A stretch of 64,000 nt of DNA from NORP259 sp041398705 (GCA_041398705.1 JAWKUI010000005.1:124001-188000); one strand, 5' to 3'. Shown: positions 36,480 to 45,578, numbered from the stretch's first letter. A program made the numbers and translations. The notes: generated by a model from the letters alone, not told the origin.

Positions 36480-36918
36480 TCTCGTTTCAAGCGGTTATGG
36501 ACCTCGACTACGCCGGTGTACCACCGGCGGATCTGCGGCCACGTCATGGAGAGAACCTCATCCGGCGAAACGCCGCCGAGCTTGACCAAGGCACTGGCTG
36601 CTAGGAACCAGTCTCTTGGCCACCGACGAGAAAACCCAGCATGATGCCTCCCACCTGGTTGGCATCGAATGCGGACATTTTGCGCAGGGCCACGCGAGGC
36701 TGTCCGGAGCTCCGGGCAGCCATCGTCAGGTAGTCCCCGATGGAGAAGGGCGGTTTCAGGTCCTCGATGTCGACGGCCTTGAGCTCGCTGAACTCCAGCA
36801 CGTCGATGAGCATGGCATCCGCTCCCGAACCGAAGGTCACCGGGTTCCGGAGCGGGTAGCTCACCTTCTCCGGCTTCTTGGTCACGTCCTCGGTAGACTT
36901 GTCTTGCTGCTCACCCAT
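36476..36918 (-). CDS. Tail assembly chaperone, -1 frameshift product
   Basis: From the slippery G_GGT_TTT at 36631-36637 a -1 shift reads on as SRRWPRDWFLAASALVKLGG, then SPDEVLSMTWPQIRRWYTG and ends KRE at TGA 36476-36478, overlapping the tape-measure ATG. The extension has the W/LA...L and gpE-like character (P2 E+E', lambda G-GT) of known chaperone extensions and has no start codon of its own. Total 147 residues. Confidence 0.75.
36601..36918 (-). CDS. Tail assembly chaperone, zero-frame product (Mu gp41-like)
   Basis: A 105-residue product. YPLRNPVTFGSGADAMLIDVLEFSELKAVDIEDLKPP is the family signature, followed by YLTMAARSSGQP and ANQVGGIMLGFLVGG. It binds the tape measure during tail assembly. 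It lies between tube and tape measure as in Mu and P2. Its stop and the downstream tube gene start/stop overlap in the usual tight manner (ATGA with the tube gene). Confidence 0.85.
   Translation of the reverse strand: MGEQQDKSTEDVTKKPEKVSYPLRNPVTFGSGADAMLIDVLEFSELKAVDIEDLKPPFSIGDYLTMAARSSGQPRVALRKMSAFDANQVGGIMLGFLVGGQETGS
36631..36637 (-). promoter_or_regulatory. Programmed -1 ribosomal frameshift site G_GGT_TTT
   Basis: On the coding strand the zero frame is CTG GGT TTT CTC, so GGGTTTT fits X XXY YYZ exactly. It lies 31 bases before the zero-frame stop. This is the conserved arrangement for tail chaperone genes. Confidence 0.75.
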
Positions 36919-37277
36919 CAGTCCACCTTCGCTTTCAGGGCCTCGAAGCGCCCGGAGATCTCGCCGCTCTCGCTGCTCCCCTGGGCTTCACCAGCGAACC
37001 AGGCATTGGTGAGGATGATCGTCTTGCCCGACTTGAGTTCGACGATCACCGTGGCGTCGGTGACCTCGACCAGCTTGGTGAGGTCAAAGTCCCGGCCGTC
37101 GATGACCTTGAACTCCACGAAGGGAACCTGGTTCATCTCCTTGAACCCAAGGACGCCCGTGCCCCCGACGATGGCCTCGCGTTTCACGGTCCCCGTGTTG
37201 TAGGTGACGTCCCCGGAGATTCGCATCACCTCCCCGTTCACACGGACGATGACGTCACCGGCTACTGCATTGCTCAT
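36918..37277 (-). CDS. Phage tail tube protein (Mu gp40-like)
   Basis: A 119-residue product. IVRVNGEVMRISGDVTYNTGTVKREAIVG and KEMNQVPFVEFKVIDGRDFDL, then VTDATVIVELKSGKTIILTNAWFAGE are the family pattern of Mu-type tube proteins. It follows the sheath gene directly. Confidence 0.88.
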   Translation of the reverse strand: MSNAVAGDVIVRVNGEVMRISGDVTYNTGTVKREAIVGGTGVLGFKEMNQVPFVEFKVIDGRDFDLTKLVEVTDATVIVELKSGKTIILTNAWFAGEAQGSSESGEISGRFEALKAKVD

Positions 37278-37289
37278 GGTTCAGGACTC

Positions 37290-38762
37290 CTACAGGGTGA
37301 AGGCCAGCTGCGCGCCGAACACCCGCAGCTGGTTGACCAGGTTCGGACGGAGGCGGATGTCGATTCGGTTCGGGTCGGACTCGTTGCGTTCCACGATCAG
37401 GTCGCGCTCGAACTGCTCCGGGGCCTCCACCAGGCCGGCGCGGCGCCAGACCTCGAACAGGGCGAGGATCTCGGCCCGGATCACCTTGGGCGTGACCAGG
37501 ATCTGGCCGGCCGCCGGCGCGCCGTCGTCGCCCAGCTTGGCCCGCGGGTACTTGCGGGCGATCGTCGTGCGCAGGTCGTAGCGGATCCTCTCGACGCACA
37601 GCGGCGAGTTCACGTCCAGCAGGGCGATGTCCGGGCTACCGGTGGCGTCCTCCTGGTACATCGTGATCAGCCGCTGGATCTGCACCTGGCCCCCGCTCGT
37701 CACCGAGTGGGTGGCGATGCCGTCGTAGAGCAGCGCGTTCTGCTCGGCCAGGGTGAAGCGGGCACCGGCGGACGGAGCCATCACCCCGAGCAGGGGCAGC
37801 GTCTGGAACGGCCGCGCGGGGTCGTTCGAGGCCGACTCGGACACCTGGGCCGCCACCGCGGCCGCCCACTCCCAGGTCGGGGTCGGGCTGCCGTACGTGG
37901 CCATGCAGGACACGTACTGGGTGTTCCGGCTGTCCCCGAAGGCCAGGGCCGCGCCGTGCGCCTCAGCCGTCGCCGTGAAGGCGATCGAGCCGACCATGAG
38001 GGTCGGGCCCGCCCGTTCGGCCAGGTCGGTCTCGAGATCCGCCAGAAGCGCCGCGTCCGTGTAGGGCGCCACCATGAGGTTGAAGTGGTCCCCGCCGGTG
38101 TTCGCCAGGGCGGCCGCCAGGTCCGGGGTACCGCTGCCTCCGGTAGGTTGCACGATCGTCAGGGCCATGCCCTTGGGCAGGAACTCACCGTCCAGGTGCG
38201 AGTGCCCGAGGAACAGGCTGTTCCCGATCGTGCCCTTGTGCATCGAGGTCAGGTTGACCTTCGTGGCGTCCGTGCCGTCGATCACCGCCGACATCTGGCC
38301 GCCCACCTGGGCATTGACCGCCGTGATGATCGCCGACGCGATGGCGGCCGGCGCCTGGGCGGCCGTCACCCCCACCTGCACGCGCTTGCCGGCGACGTAC
38401 AGGTAGATCGTGCCCGCCACCTCGGGGCTCGATGCCACCTTGATGCTACCCACGGCGGCAACGCCGGCGGCCGGGTCCAGCATGGCCATGAAGGTGGCGT
38501 CCACCGTCTGGCTGTTCTGGAACAGGGCCAGGGCCATTGCGTGCAGCATCGACCCCTTACCGAAGAACAGGCTGGCCTGCTCGGCGGTTGTGAGGCGCAT
38601 CGGCGTGTTCACGGCGGCAGAGCCCGAGCTCAGCTTTTGCCCGATCACCAGGACCTTGTATGGCTGGCCGCCGAAGGACTGGGCCGCACCCGTGGGATCG
38701 ATCTCGACGTAGAACCCCGGGGTCCGGAGGTTCGCCGGCATGGACTTGTAGGCGATCGTCAT
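37290..38762 (-). CDS. Contractile tail sheath protein (Mu gpL-like)
   Basis: A 490-residue product. RTPGFYVEIDPTGAAQSFGGQPYKVLVIGQ at the N-terminus and the C-terminal VERIRYDLRTTIARKYPRAKLGDDGAPAAGQILVTPKVIRAEILALFEVWRRAGLVE, RNESDPNRIDIRLRPNLVNQLRVFGAQLAF are hallmarks of Mu sheath proteins. Its presence shows a myovirus-type tail. Usual length. Confidence 0.95.
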   Translation of the reverse strand: MTIAYKSMPANLRTPGFYVEIDPTGAAQSFGGQPYKVLVIGQKLSSGSAAVNTPMRLTTAEQASLFFGKGSMLHAMALALFQNSQTVDATFMAMLDPAAGVAAVGSIKVASSPEVAGTIYLYVAGKRVQVGVTAAQAPAAIASAIITAVNAQVGGQMSAVIDGTDATKVNLTSMHKGTIGNSLFLGHSHLDGEFLPKGMALTIVQPTGGSGTPDLAAALANTGGDHFNLMVAPYTDAALLADLETDLAERAGPTLMVGSIAFTATAEAHGAALAFGDSRNTQYVSCMATYGSPTPTWEWAAAVAAQVSESASNDPARPFQTLPLLGVMAPSAGARFTLAEQNALLYDGIATHSVTSGGQVQIQRLITMYQEDATGSPDIALLDVNSPLCVERIRYDLRTTIARKYPRAKLGDDGAPAAGQILVTPKVIRAEILALFEVWRRAGLVEAPEQFERDLIVERNESDPNRIDIRLRPNLVNQLRVFGAQLAFTL

Positions 38763-38962
38763 TTGGTTCTCTGGGGCTTGCTCTTGGACTCGGGGGTGGA
38801 CACCTCGGTCACGTCACCGGCGGTGATACGCCGGATCCAGTAAGGGGTCCGGGGCACGTCGATCTCGCCGTCGACCACGCGGTACTGGTCGTCAGGGTTT
38901 CGGACCTTGCGGCCGGCGGCCGGCGTGACCCGGATGGTCTTGGGCGTGGAACCGGCGCTCAC
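38759..38962 (-). CDS. DUF2635 family protein (Mu gp38-like)
   Basis: A 67-residue product. IRVTPAAGRKVRNPDD and RTPYWIRRITAGDVTEV fit the short DUF2635 proteins that precede the sheath gene in Mu-like phages. Four-base overlap with the sheath gene. Role unknown. Confidence 0.85.
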   Translation of the reverse strand: MSAGSTPKTIRVTPAAGRKVRNPDDQYRVVDGEIDVPRTPYWIRRITAGDVTEVSTPESKSKPQRTK

Positions 38963-39330
38963 TGCTCACCGTCCTCGGGATCTCCTTCATCGCCGAAGCC
39001 CTGCTCGAACTCAGCCAGGGCCAGAGCCACGAGATCGGCCTTGCTCGCGTTTTGGGGGAACTCGATGCCGCCGGCCTTGAGGTACTCGACCAGGTGAGGC
39101 TTGGTCAGGCCTTCGATGTAGGCTTTCCACTCATCGAAGGTCTCGGGGCCCTGTTCTTCTTCGGGTCCGGGATCCTCGTCGGAGACCAGCATTGTCGGAA
39201 TCAACACCCCCGCCTTGACCAGGTCGTCGATGAACGGCGTCACCTCGATCAGCTGGCCGGGCTCGATCGGATTCCCCTTGGAGTCCCGCGGCTTCATTCC
39301 GGGAGCGATTTCGAAGGCTTGCATTTCCAT
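38959..39330 (-). CDS. Small phage protein with C-terminal HeH/SAP-like domain
   Basis: A 123-residue product; the start is ATG 39328-39330 (MEMQAFEIAPGMKPRD), two bases after the upstream stop. The C-terminus (FDEWKAYIEGLTKPHLVEYLKAGGIEFPQNASKADLVALALAEFE) looks like a short helix-extension-helix motif that many phages carry on connector proteins. The acidic middle (DEDPGPEEEQGPE) is probably disordered. Confidence 0.65.
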   Translation of the reverse strand: MEMQAFEIAPGMKPRDSKGNPIEPGQLIEVTPFIDDLVKAGVLIPTMLVSDEDPGPEEEQGPETFDEWKAYIEGLTKPHLVEYLKAGGIEFPQNASKADLVALALAEFEQGFGDEGDPEDGEQ

Positions 39331-39332
39331 GG

Positions 39333-39893
39333 CTAGGCTTGGGGTAGTTCGATGTGGTCCTCGGCCTCGATTTCCTCGGTGGAACCGGCCAAGTCGTAGG
39401 TTGCGAAGAGTCGCTCGAAGGGCACGCCGTGCACCTCGGGGATCCGAGGCGAAGGCTCGACGTACGTGAATCGGTAGGTCCAACGGCCGATGACCGTCGG
39501 GCCGGCGGTGTCGGGGTCTTTGCCCGCGTCGAAGTCGATGAGCTCGATGTCCTCCAGCTCGTCTCCTTTGGGGAAGGTGGCGACGAAGTCCTCGACCGCC
39601 TGGCCGATCTCGTCGAGCAGGTCCCCCTCGATCCCGGGGACCCGGCCGCCTTCCTCGATCACCACTTCGATGGCGATCTCAGCTGCGCGCTTGTACTCGC
39701 GCGGAACCCGGCAGTGCACCGTGGACGCTTCCCGGTTGGTGTAGATCCGGATGGCCGGCGTCTTCGCGCCTAGGGTCCGGGTGACCCGGTTGCCATACAC
39801 GCGATCATCGACCTCGGGGATGAGTGGAGCCCCCACGGGCCCGCGCAGGCCCAACGCCAGGGCGTGCCGCAGCTGCTTCAGGAAGACCCCCAT
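39333..39893 (-). CDS. Head-tail connector / tail terminator-like protein (Mu gp37 position)
   Basis: A 186-residue product. VDDRVYGNRVTRTLGAKTPAIRIYTNREAS, then EIAIEVVIEEGG ... LDEIGQAVEDFVATFP and YRFTYVEPS give the alternating beta/helix plan of tail terminators. Position before DUF2635 and sheath supports this. The family is not identified with certainty. Confidence 0.6.
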   Translation of the reverse strand: MGVFLKQLRHALALGLRGPVGAPLIPEVDDRVYGNRVTRTLGAKTPAIRIYTNREASTVHCRVPREYKRAAEIAIEVVIEEGGRVPGIEGDLLDEIGQAVEDFVATFPKGDELEDIELIDFDAGKDPDTAGPTVIGRWTYRFTYVEPSPRIPEVHGVPFERLFATYDLAGSTEEIEAEDHIELPQA

Positions 39894-40217
39894 TCAGACC
39901 CCCTTGTGCAGCCACAGGTTGACGACCCCTTGGCCCTCATCCTGGTAGTCGGCGACCACCCAGGCGTTGGATCCGATCATGACCAGATCGCCCTGGTCGG
40001 GCTCGAAGACCAGGTCGGCCTTGCGCACCCCCACCCCGTGCATCGAGGTGGAGAGGTCCATGCCCGCCTCGTCCGGGTAGACCGGCTCGTCGATGGGTAC
40101 AGCGGAGATCTCGAACTCCGCGCTGGCATCGGCGCGACGGATGATCACCGTCTCACCGAATGCCCCAGAGCTCACGAGAGCCTGGTGCGCGACGTCGAAA
40201 GCTTCGCTGAACCCCAT
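39894..40217 (-). CDS. Head-tail joining protein-like
   Basis: A 107-residue beta-rich product: GETVIIRRADASAEFEISAVPIDEPVY and ADLVFEPDQGDLVMIGSNAWVVADYQDEGQGVVNLWL, the OB-like plan of FII-type connectors. Directly adjacent to the terminator-like gene. Confidence 0.6.
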   Translation of the reverse strand: MGFSEAFDVAHQALVSSGAFGETVIIRRADASAEFEISAVPIDEPVYPDEAGMDLSTSMHGVGVRKADLVFEPDQGDLVMIGSNAWVVADYQDEGQGVVNLWLHKGV

Positions 40218-40229
40218 GACGATGATCGA

Positions 40230-40550
40230 TCAGACGCCGTGCAGGCGCACGCGGGCCGTGGTCTCGCCGTTCAGCTTCTGCTTCACCAGGAAGCCGATCT
40301 TGGTGGTGCCGCTGGTGGAGGTGGTCACGGCCGAGCCGTCCCAGTACACGACCACGCCCTGGTTCGCCACGAGGGCGCCGGCCGCCGGCAGGTCGAACAC
40401 GCCCTGCACCATCAGCTCGTAGGTCTCGCCCGCGGCGGCGGATTGCTCGGCCACGCCGAACATCTTCTCGACCAGGACTCCCTGGCCCGACGCCACGTTT
40501 CCGGTGGCCACGACGGGCACCTTCTGGCCCGGCTGTACGTAGTTCTTCAT
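40230..40550 (-). CDS. DUF2190 capsid decoration-type protein
   Basis: A 106-residue product. NYVQPGQKVPVVATGNVASGQGVLVEKMFGVAEQSAAAGETYELMVQGVFDLP and KIGFLVKQKLNGETTARVRL match DUF2190 proteins, small beta proteins beside capsid genes that decorate capsids. It lies just downstream of the capsid gene. Confidence 0.88.
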   Translation of the reverse strand: MKNYVQPGQKVPVVATGNVASGQGVLVEKMFGVAEQSAAAGETYELMVQGVFDLPAAGALVANQGVVVYWDGSAVTTSTSGTTKIGFLVKQKLNGETTARVRLHGV

Positions 40551-40631
40551 CTGCTTTCCTTGGCGCGGTAGGTGCCCCGGGGGCTATCCCCCGGGGCGGA
40601 ATCATCTCTCTCCAGAAACTGGCTCTCCCGC

Positions 40632-42719
40632 TTACGGGGTGACCATCACCATGCCGACGTGGTCGATGGCCTTGGCACCGATCTCGTGGCGGATCTTGAT
40701 CTCCAAGCCGTCGCTGCGGAATCCGTACTGGGACTCCACATACGGCTTGCGGTGACCGTTCAGGTAGGCGAACTCGATGGTGTCGACCATGCGCGGGTCG
40801 GCGAACACGAAGAAGGTGCTCGTGTTCGAGAGCCCCATCAGCTCGTTTTCCACGACCACGCCGAGCTTCCCGAGGTACGGGTTGGTTTCGGCCGTGGTGC
40901 CCGGGACGATCGGCAGCACGAGTTGCTTGCGCGCCTTGCGCTCCATCGTCGGGGCGCAGACCAGGTTCTTCGGCATGACGCGGATGCGGTGACCGCCGAG
41001 ACCCGTGCGGCCGGCGAAGTTGAGGAACACTTGCTCCAGGCCGTCCTCGTCCAGGTCCTGGCCGGCCACCACGTTGCCGTGGGCCACCGAGAACAGCGGC
41101 TGGCCGTCCGCCATGTTCGGGTTCGACAGCAGGATCCCGTACACCAGCACGTTCTCGGCGTTGCGCGCGCGGGCACCCAGGGCCGAGGGAATGCGGGCGA
41201 TGATGCCAATGTCATCGTTCATGATGGCCTCGCGGGACACCGTGACGATCTTGCCCATCTTGTAGATGCGGAACTTCTCGCCGGCTTCCGCGAAGGCGCC
41301 GTTGGTGTACTCGCCGGTGTCGGACACGGTCTCGAGCTCGGGGGCATCCCCCATGCGCACGCGAGTAACCTCGCGGAAGTCGTTCACCGGGACCTCGCGC
41401 ACGAGTTCGCCGAAGGTGCCCGGCGTCTCCTCGTAGGCGCGCTGCAGGGTGCGGTTCGTCACGTTGCCCAGCAGGAGCGGGAAGTCGCTCGGGGTCAGGG
41501 CGCCGCCGAGGCTGCGGCCCAGGAGTTCCGCGGCGCGTTCCGCCTGGGTGGAACCAGCCAGGGCGCGGCCCATGCGGGCCTGGATGCGCTCACCGATGTC
41601 CAGCAGGCTGCGGCCGCGCAGGTCGGAGCCGACCGCGTCGCCTTCGAGCGGATAGGCCGCGTTGTCGATGCGGTTGAGGATCACCCCCTCGGCCACCTGG
41701 CGGAGCTTCACGTGCTCCTCGGTGGTGACCTCGACGCGGTGGGTGTTCGAACCGTCCGGGCCGCTGCGCTGCCGCAGGCGGGCGAACAGGTCGTCCACGA
41801 CCTGGGCTTCGGTCAGGCCGCGCGTGGCCATCTCCTGGGCTTCTTGAGCGGTCAGACCGGCGGACGCGCCGCGGCCCAGGATGAACTCCAGGCTGGCTGT
41901 GCGGGCACCGTCCTGCGGCTGGGGAGCCTGGGCGGGAGCGGGCTGGGTGTTCTGCGGCGGGGCTTGCGCCTGGCGCTGCTGGACGGGCGGCTGAGCCGTT
42001 TCGCCGGCGGAGCTCGAGCGGTTCCCCTCGCTGCCGGTAGCCGGTGCCTGCGCGGTGCCCCCCTGGCCCTGCGGCTGGGAAGGCGGGGATTGGCTGGATC
42101 GGGTGCCCTGCTGCGGGCCGTCGTTATCTTCGGGGGGCATTTGCGCTCCTCGGCGGCGAAGCCGCACTTCCACTTCCTGTTGGTTTCCCTGGTTTCCGCT
42201 TCGCTGAGAAGCGTTGTGATCTGCGGGCACCGTCACGATCGAACCCTCGTAGACGGACCAGCGGGTGGCCTTGCGGAGATCCCGCCGGCCATCGCGCTCT
42301 TCCACGTCGTAGGCCTCGACCACGTAGCCGGCCGACGCCGCGGGCAATTCGCCCCGGCGCACCCGCTGGAAGGTCTCTTCGGCCTCGTCAGTCTGGTCGT
42401 ACCGGACCGTGACGATCAGCTGCCGGTTTTCGATCCGGTGCCCGGTGATGGTCCCCACCTTGGCTTTCGGGTCCCACCTGTTGTGCTCGAGCAGCCACGG
42501 GCACACGCCCCGCTCGATACGGGTGGTGTCGATATTCTCGGGCCCGCAAAGCAGCACCTCATCGAACTCGCCGTGCCTCCAGGAATACCGGGGCGCGGGT
42601 TCTTCGGTAGCGAGCACGTACTCGACGGTGCGCTGCTCCTCGTTGATCGAGGAAGGCACCAGCATGAGCCCACGAGTTTCGGGGCGCACGCGATCGACTT
42701 CGATTGTTTCGGGCGGCAT
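40632..42719 (-). CDS. Fused HK97-type prohead protease and major capsid protein
   Basis: A 695-residue polyprotein. Residues ~20-170 are a serine prohead protease: His79 in CPWLLEHN and Ser129 in LPAASAGY, with SIVTVPADHNA after. A Gln/Pro/Ser-rich linker (~175-275) is a likely scaffold or delta-domain. The capsid part starts around residue 275 (LEFILGRGAS) and includes EVTRVRMGDAPELETVSDTGEYTNGAF and MVDTIEFAYLNGHRKPYVESQYGF. An internal ATG (residue 194, MPPEDNDGP) could give a separate capsid product. Such fusions are known in other phages. Confidence 0.9.
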   Translation of the reverse strand: MPPETIEVDRVRPETRGLMLVPSSINEEQRTVEYVLATEEPAPRYSWRHGEFDEVLLCGPENIDTTRIERGVCPWLLEHNRWDPKAKVGTITGHRIENRQLIVTVRYDQTDEAEETFQRVRRGELPAASAGYVVEAYDVEERDGRRDLRKATRWSVYEGSIVTVPADHNASQRSGNQGNQQEVEVRLRRRGAQMPPEDNDGPQQGTRSSQSPPSQPQGQGGTAQAPATGSEGNRSSSAGETAQPPVQQRQAQAPPQNTQPAPAQAPQPQDGARTASLEFILGRGASAGLTAQEAQEMATRGLTEAQVVDDLFARLRQRSGPDGSNTHRVEVTTEEHVKLRQVAEGVILNRIDNAAYPLEGDAVGSDLRGRSLLDIGERIQARMGRALAGSTQAERAAELLGRSLGGALTPSDFPLLLGNVTNRTLQRAYEETPGTFGELVREVPVNDFREVTRVRMGDAPELETVSDTGEYTNGAFAEAGEKFRIYKMGKIVTVSREAIMNDDIGIIARIPSALGARARNAENVLVYGILLSNPNMADGQPLFSVAHGNVVAGQDLDEDGLEQVFLNFAGRTGLGGHRIRVMPKNLVCAPTMERKARKQLVLPIVPGTTAETNPYLGKLGVVVENELMGLSNTSTFFVFADPRMVDTIEFAYLNGHRKPYVESQYGFRSDGLEIKIRHEIGAKAIDHVGMVMVTP

Positions 42720-42839
42720 TTGCTCTGGACCGGCGCGCGGTCAAGGGCAAAGTGCGACGCGAGATCAAGAGACCAGCCCAGGATCGGGGAAAAATCGTGT
42801 CCCGATTCTGGGCCGGTTATACATATCGAACCGCGTTCC

Positions 42840-43244
42840 CTATTTTGCGCCGATCTTGGCTCCAACGTTCGGATCGATCGTCAACGTGAGGCCCAGCGTC
42901 TTCAGCTGATCCATCGTCTCCTTGAGCGTGAGCAAGTGCTCATCCGGATCGCCGCCCATGCTCTGAATCGCGCTCGGGAACGTCACTAGGCCCGCGCGGA
43001 TCGCCTGAATAAGCATCGGGATCTCTTTGGTCGGGTCCACCATCTCGCGCCGCGGCGGCACCCACTGGACCGGCACGCGCGTGCGGAGGCGCCCAGACAG
43101 CTGCGCCGCCTGCATCACCCACCCCAGGACGGGCCGGCAGAGCTGATTGATGACGATGTCACGCTGCCAGACGGAGATCGCCCGGCCGCTCTCCAGGTGC
43201 CCCATGCGGCCTGACGAGTAGTTGGTCTGGCTGTAGTCGGCCGC
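42840..43244 (-). pseudogene. Duplicated 3' fragment of the portal gene
   Basis: Encodes YSQTNYSSGRMGHLESGRAISVWQRDIVINQ down to TLTIDPNVGAKIGAK and stop. It is a second copy of the last ~125 codons of the portal gene at 43882-44289, about 90% alike by eye, with only the extreme 3' end changed. It lacks the first three quarters of the gene. Either a real segmental duplication or a misassembly. Confidence 0.75.
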
Positions 43245-43267
43245 GCCAGCCAGCCCCTATGCCCTTC

Positions 43268-43724
43268 TCATTGCTGCCCTCCTTCCTCCATCAACCAAGC
43301 CACGGCGCGGGAAAAGTCAGGGCCTTGACACCAAAGTGACCCGTTTTGGTCTCGTTTCACTTCGATCACGTCGGCCCAATCAATCGGCGGTCGGCTCTTC
43401 GCGAACAAAAGCTCGGCGCCTGTTTGCCAAACGAACTTAGGGCATGGAATGACCGCAGTCCGATATGGTCAGCCAACTCTGTGGAGTAGGCACGGTCGCT
43501 ATCTCGAACGAAGAGAAGCAGCTGGAGCAGTTGGTGTCGGAATCCCCTCCCCGGCGGTGGGTAAAGTCCCTCTTCTTGGCAGAGGACGCGCAAACCGGGG
43601 AAGTCGCCCGCATAGATCCGGTCGATACCCATTTGGTGCAGGCGTTTCGACAGCATGATGGCCGTCTCCAGATCGTTCGTCCGGATAGTCCCATCCGGAA
43701 GGATAAAGTACTGTGATTACTCAT
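43268..43724 (-). pseudogene. Frame-broken small gene between the two portal copies
   Basis: Pieced from three frames: start MSN (43722-43724), then QYFILPDGTIRTNDLETAIMLSKRLHQMGIDRIYAGDFPGLRVLCQEEGLYPPPG, FRHQLLQLLLFVRDSDRAYSTELADHIGLRSFHAL, and finally ADVIEVKRDQNGSLWCQGPDFSRAVAWLMEEGGQQ ending at TGA 43268-43270. At least two single-base indels. It lies between the complete portal and its partial copy. Not recognised. Confidence 0.5.
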
Positions 43725-43881
43725 GCTCTGGAAGGCTGCAGATGTCGCAGTCATGGCGCAAACGTAGCAGACGTTGCAGACCTTTGCAAGCTCTGCCAAT
43801 TTCCTGCGTCTGTCGATTTGCGGCCGAAATCCACGCGGCTTCAGAAGAATGCCTCAAAACGAGACCAATCAGAAGGTCCTG

Positions 43882-45369
43882 TCAGGCGCCGGCCTTGTCG
43901 CCGTGTCGAGAAGGATCGATAGTCAAGGTCAACCCCAACGCTTTCAGCTGATCCATCGTCTCCTTGAGCGTCAGCAAATGCTCATCCGGATCACCGCCCA
44001 TGCTCTGAATCGCGCTCGGGAAGGTCACCAGACCCGCGCGCGGATCGCTTGGATGATCATCGGATCTCTTGGCCGGGTCCACCATTTGCGCCGCGGCGGC
44101 ACCCACTGGACAGGCACGCGCGTGCGCAGGCGCCCAGACAGCTGCGCCGCTTGCATCACTCCAGCCCATGACGGGCCGGCAGAGTTGGTTGATGACGATG
44201 TCGCGCTGCCAGACGGAGATCGCCCGGCCGCTTTCCAGGTGCCCCATGCGGCTCGACGAGAAGTTATTGGTCTGGCTGTAGTCGGCCGCCAGCATCTCGT
44301 AGGTGAGGCCCAGCGAGGCCGCCACGGCGCAATTGGGCACGCACAAAGTCGGCATACCCTCGACTTTGGGCGGTTCGGCGAACTTGATCTGGTAACCCGG
44401 CGGCAGCTCCGTGGTCGTGCCCGGTCGAGCATGTCCACGTAGGGCCGTTCTTCGATCTCGCTCTGGGTTCCCGGCCTGGCATCGTCCCCGGGCGTTTCCA
44501 GAACGCCGCGAAACAAGCCGCGATTTTCTGGCGGAGCAGTTCGGCATCCTCGTATTGATCGAGGCTGCGCAGGCGTAGCAGCGCCGCCGCCAGCCAGCTC
44601 GCGCCCCGGACCTGGCCCGGGCGGTCCCGCAGGTACCTGTGCGCCACGAATTCCGCCGGCACCACGCGGGACTCAATGCTCGTGGTGAGCGGGCCTGCCT
44701 GGGTGCTCGAGAAAAGAACGGTACCCGGTCCGCCGGCCCACTGCATCGAAGAGCACGCCCCTGACCTCCCGGTTGCCATTCCTGTCCTTGCCCGAGATCA
44801 GGCTCGTGGCATCGTCGAGGTGATCGCCCTCGAGGACCTGCAGCTGCAGCGGGATCGGCAGACCATCCTCGGGCCGGCGGAATGCGCCCTCGAACCAGGC
44901 AGTCACCCGATTGCGCGATCGTGCGCAGGAAGAGCTGCTGCAGGCCGGCGAAGTCGTGCTGACTGTCGGCGTCGCAGGCCGTCGCCAGCCCACTCCTCCC
45001 AGAGCTTCTTGAACTCCTCCCCGTCCTTCTTGTTCTCGTCTCTCGAGGACACCTGGGCGGCGATCCCTGCGCCCACTGTGTTCGATACGATCACGTCGAC
45101 CGCGCGCTTAGCCCAGGTGTTGTTCCGGACCAGGTCGCGCGCTCGGTCAGTGCGGACGATGCCGCTCCCAAGCCCTGGTGACCTCGTTTGCGGAACCGGA
45201 GGTTGGGTTCCACTGGGACAGACGCTGCGCCCTGCTCGCGGCCTCGTAGGCTCCCTTAGCCATCACCCCCAGGATGCCGCTGCCCTGCACACCGCCTCCT
45301 GCGCGCCGCGTCCGCTGCCTCTGGCCCCGAGCAGCCGCGCTGCTCCCGTACCATTTCCTGCGTTTCCAT
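43882..45369 (-). pseudogene. Lambda GpB-type portal protein, several frame breaks
   Basis: The portal ring at the capsid vertex. Pieces of the family in order: RNNTWAKRAVDVIVSNTVGAGIAAQVSSRDENKKDGEEFKKLWEEWA, RRPEDGLPIPLQLQVLEGDHLDD, ESRVVPAEFVAHRYLRDRPGQVRGASWLAAALLRLRSLDQYEDAELLRQKIAACFAAF, MGHLESGRAISVWQRDIVINQLCRPV, QAAQLSGRLRTRVPVQWVPP and FPSAIQSMGGDPDEHLLTLKETMDQLKALG. Start at ATG 45367-45369 after gpW. About 495 codons, normal for the family, but at least five single-base frame changes are needed, so no complete product can be made from this sequence. Confidence 0.82.
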
Positions 45370-45382
45370 TACAGCCCCTTCC

Positions 45383-45578
45383 TCACCACCGGATTGTGGA
45401 ATTGGCCCGGCTGCCGGACCCACCGGCGGCCGCGTCGAACTCAGCCTTCATCGAGGCACGGAGCTTCAGCATCCGCTCGCGAGCGGTACTGCACCTCCTT
45501 GTCCCTGTACTTCACCCGTCAGCGCCCATAAGTGATCGCCCTCTCCAGCCGTGCCAGGTCATCTGCTACCCAAGCCAT
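45383..45578 (-). pseudogene. gpW-type head completion protein, frame-broken
   Basis: MAWVADDLARLERAITYGR, one base out of frame, then VKYRDKEVQYRS and MLKLRASMKAEFDAAAG. This is the ~65-residue gpW family that closes the head-tail interface. GGAGG lies 6 bases before the ATG (45576-45578). It lies between terminase and portal as in lambda-type heads. One net extra base breaks it. Confidence 0.75.

Noticed and set aside
40572..42989. An 805-codon plus-strand frame
   Set aside because: Opposite the protease-capsid gene; no recognisable domain.
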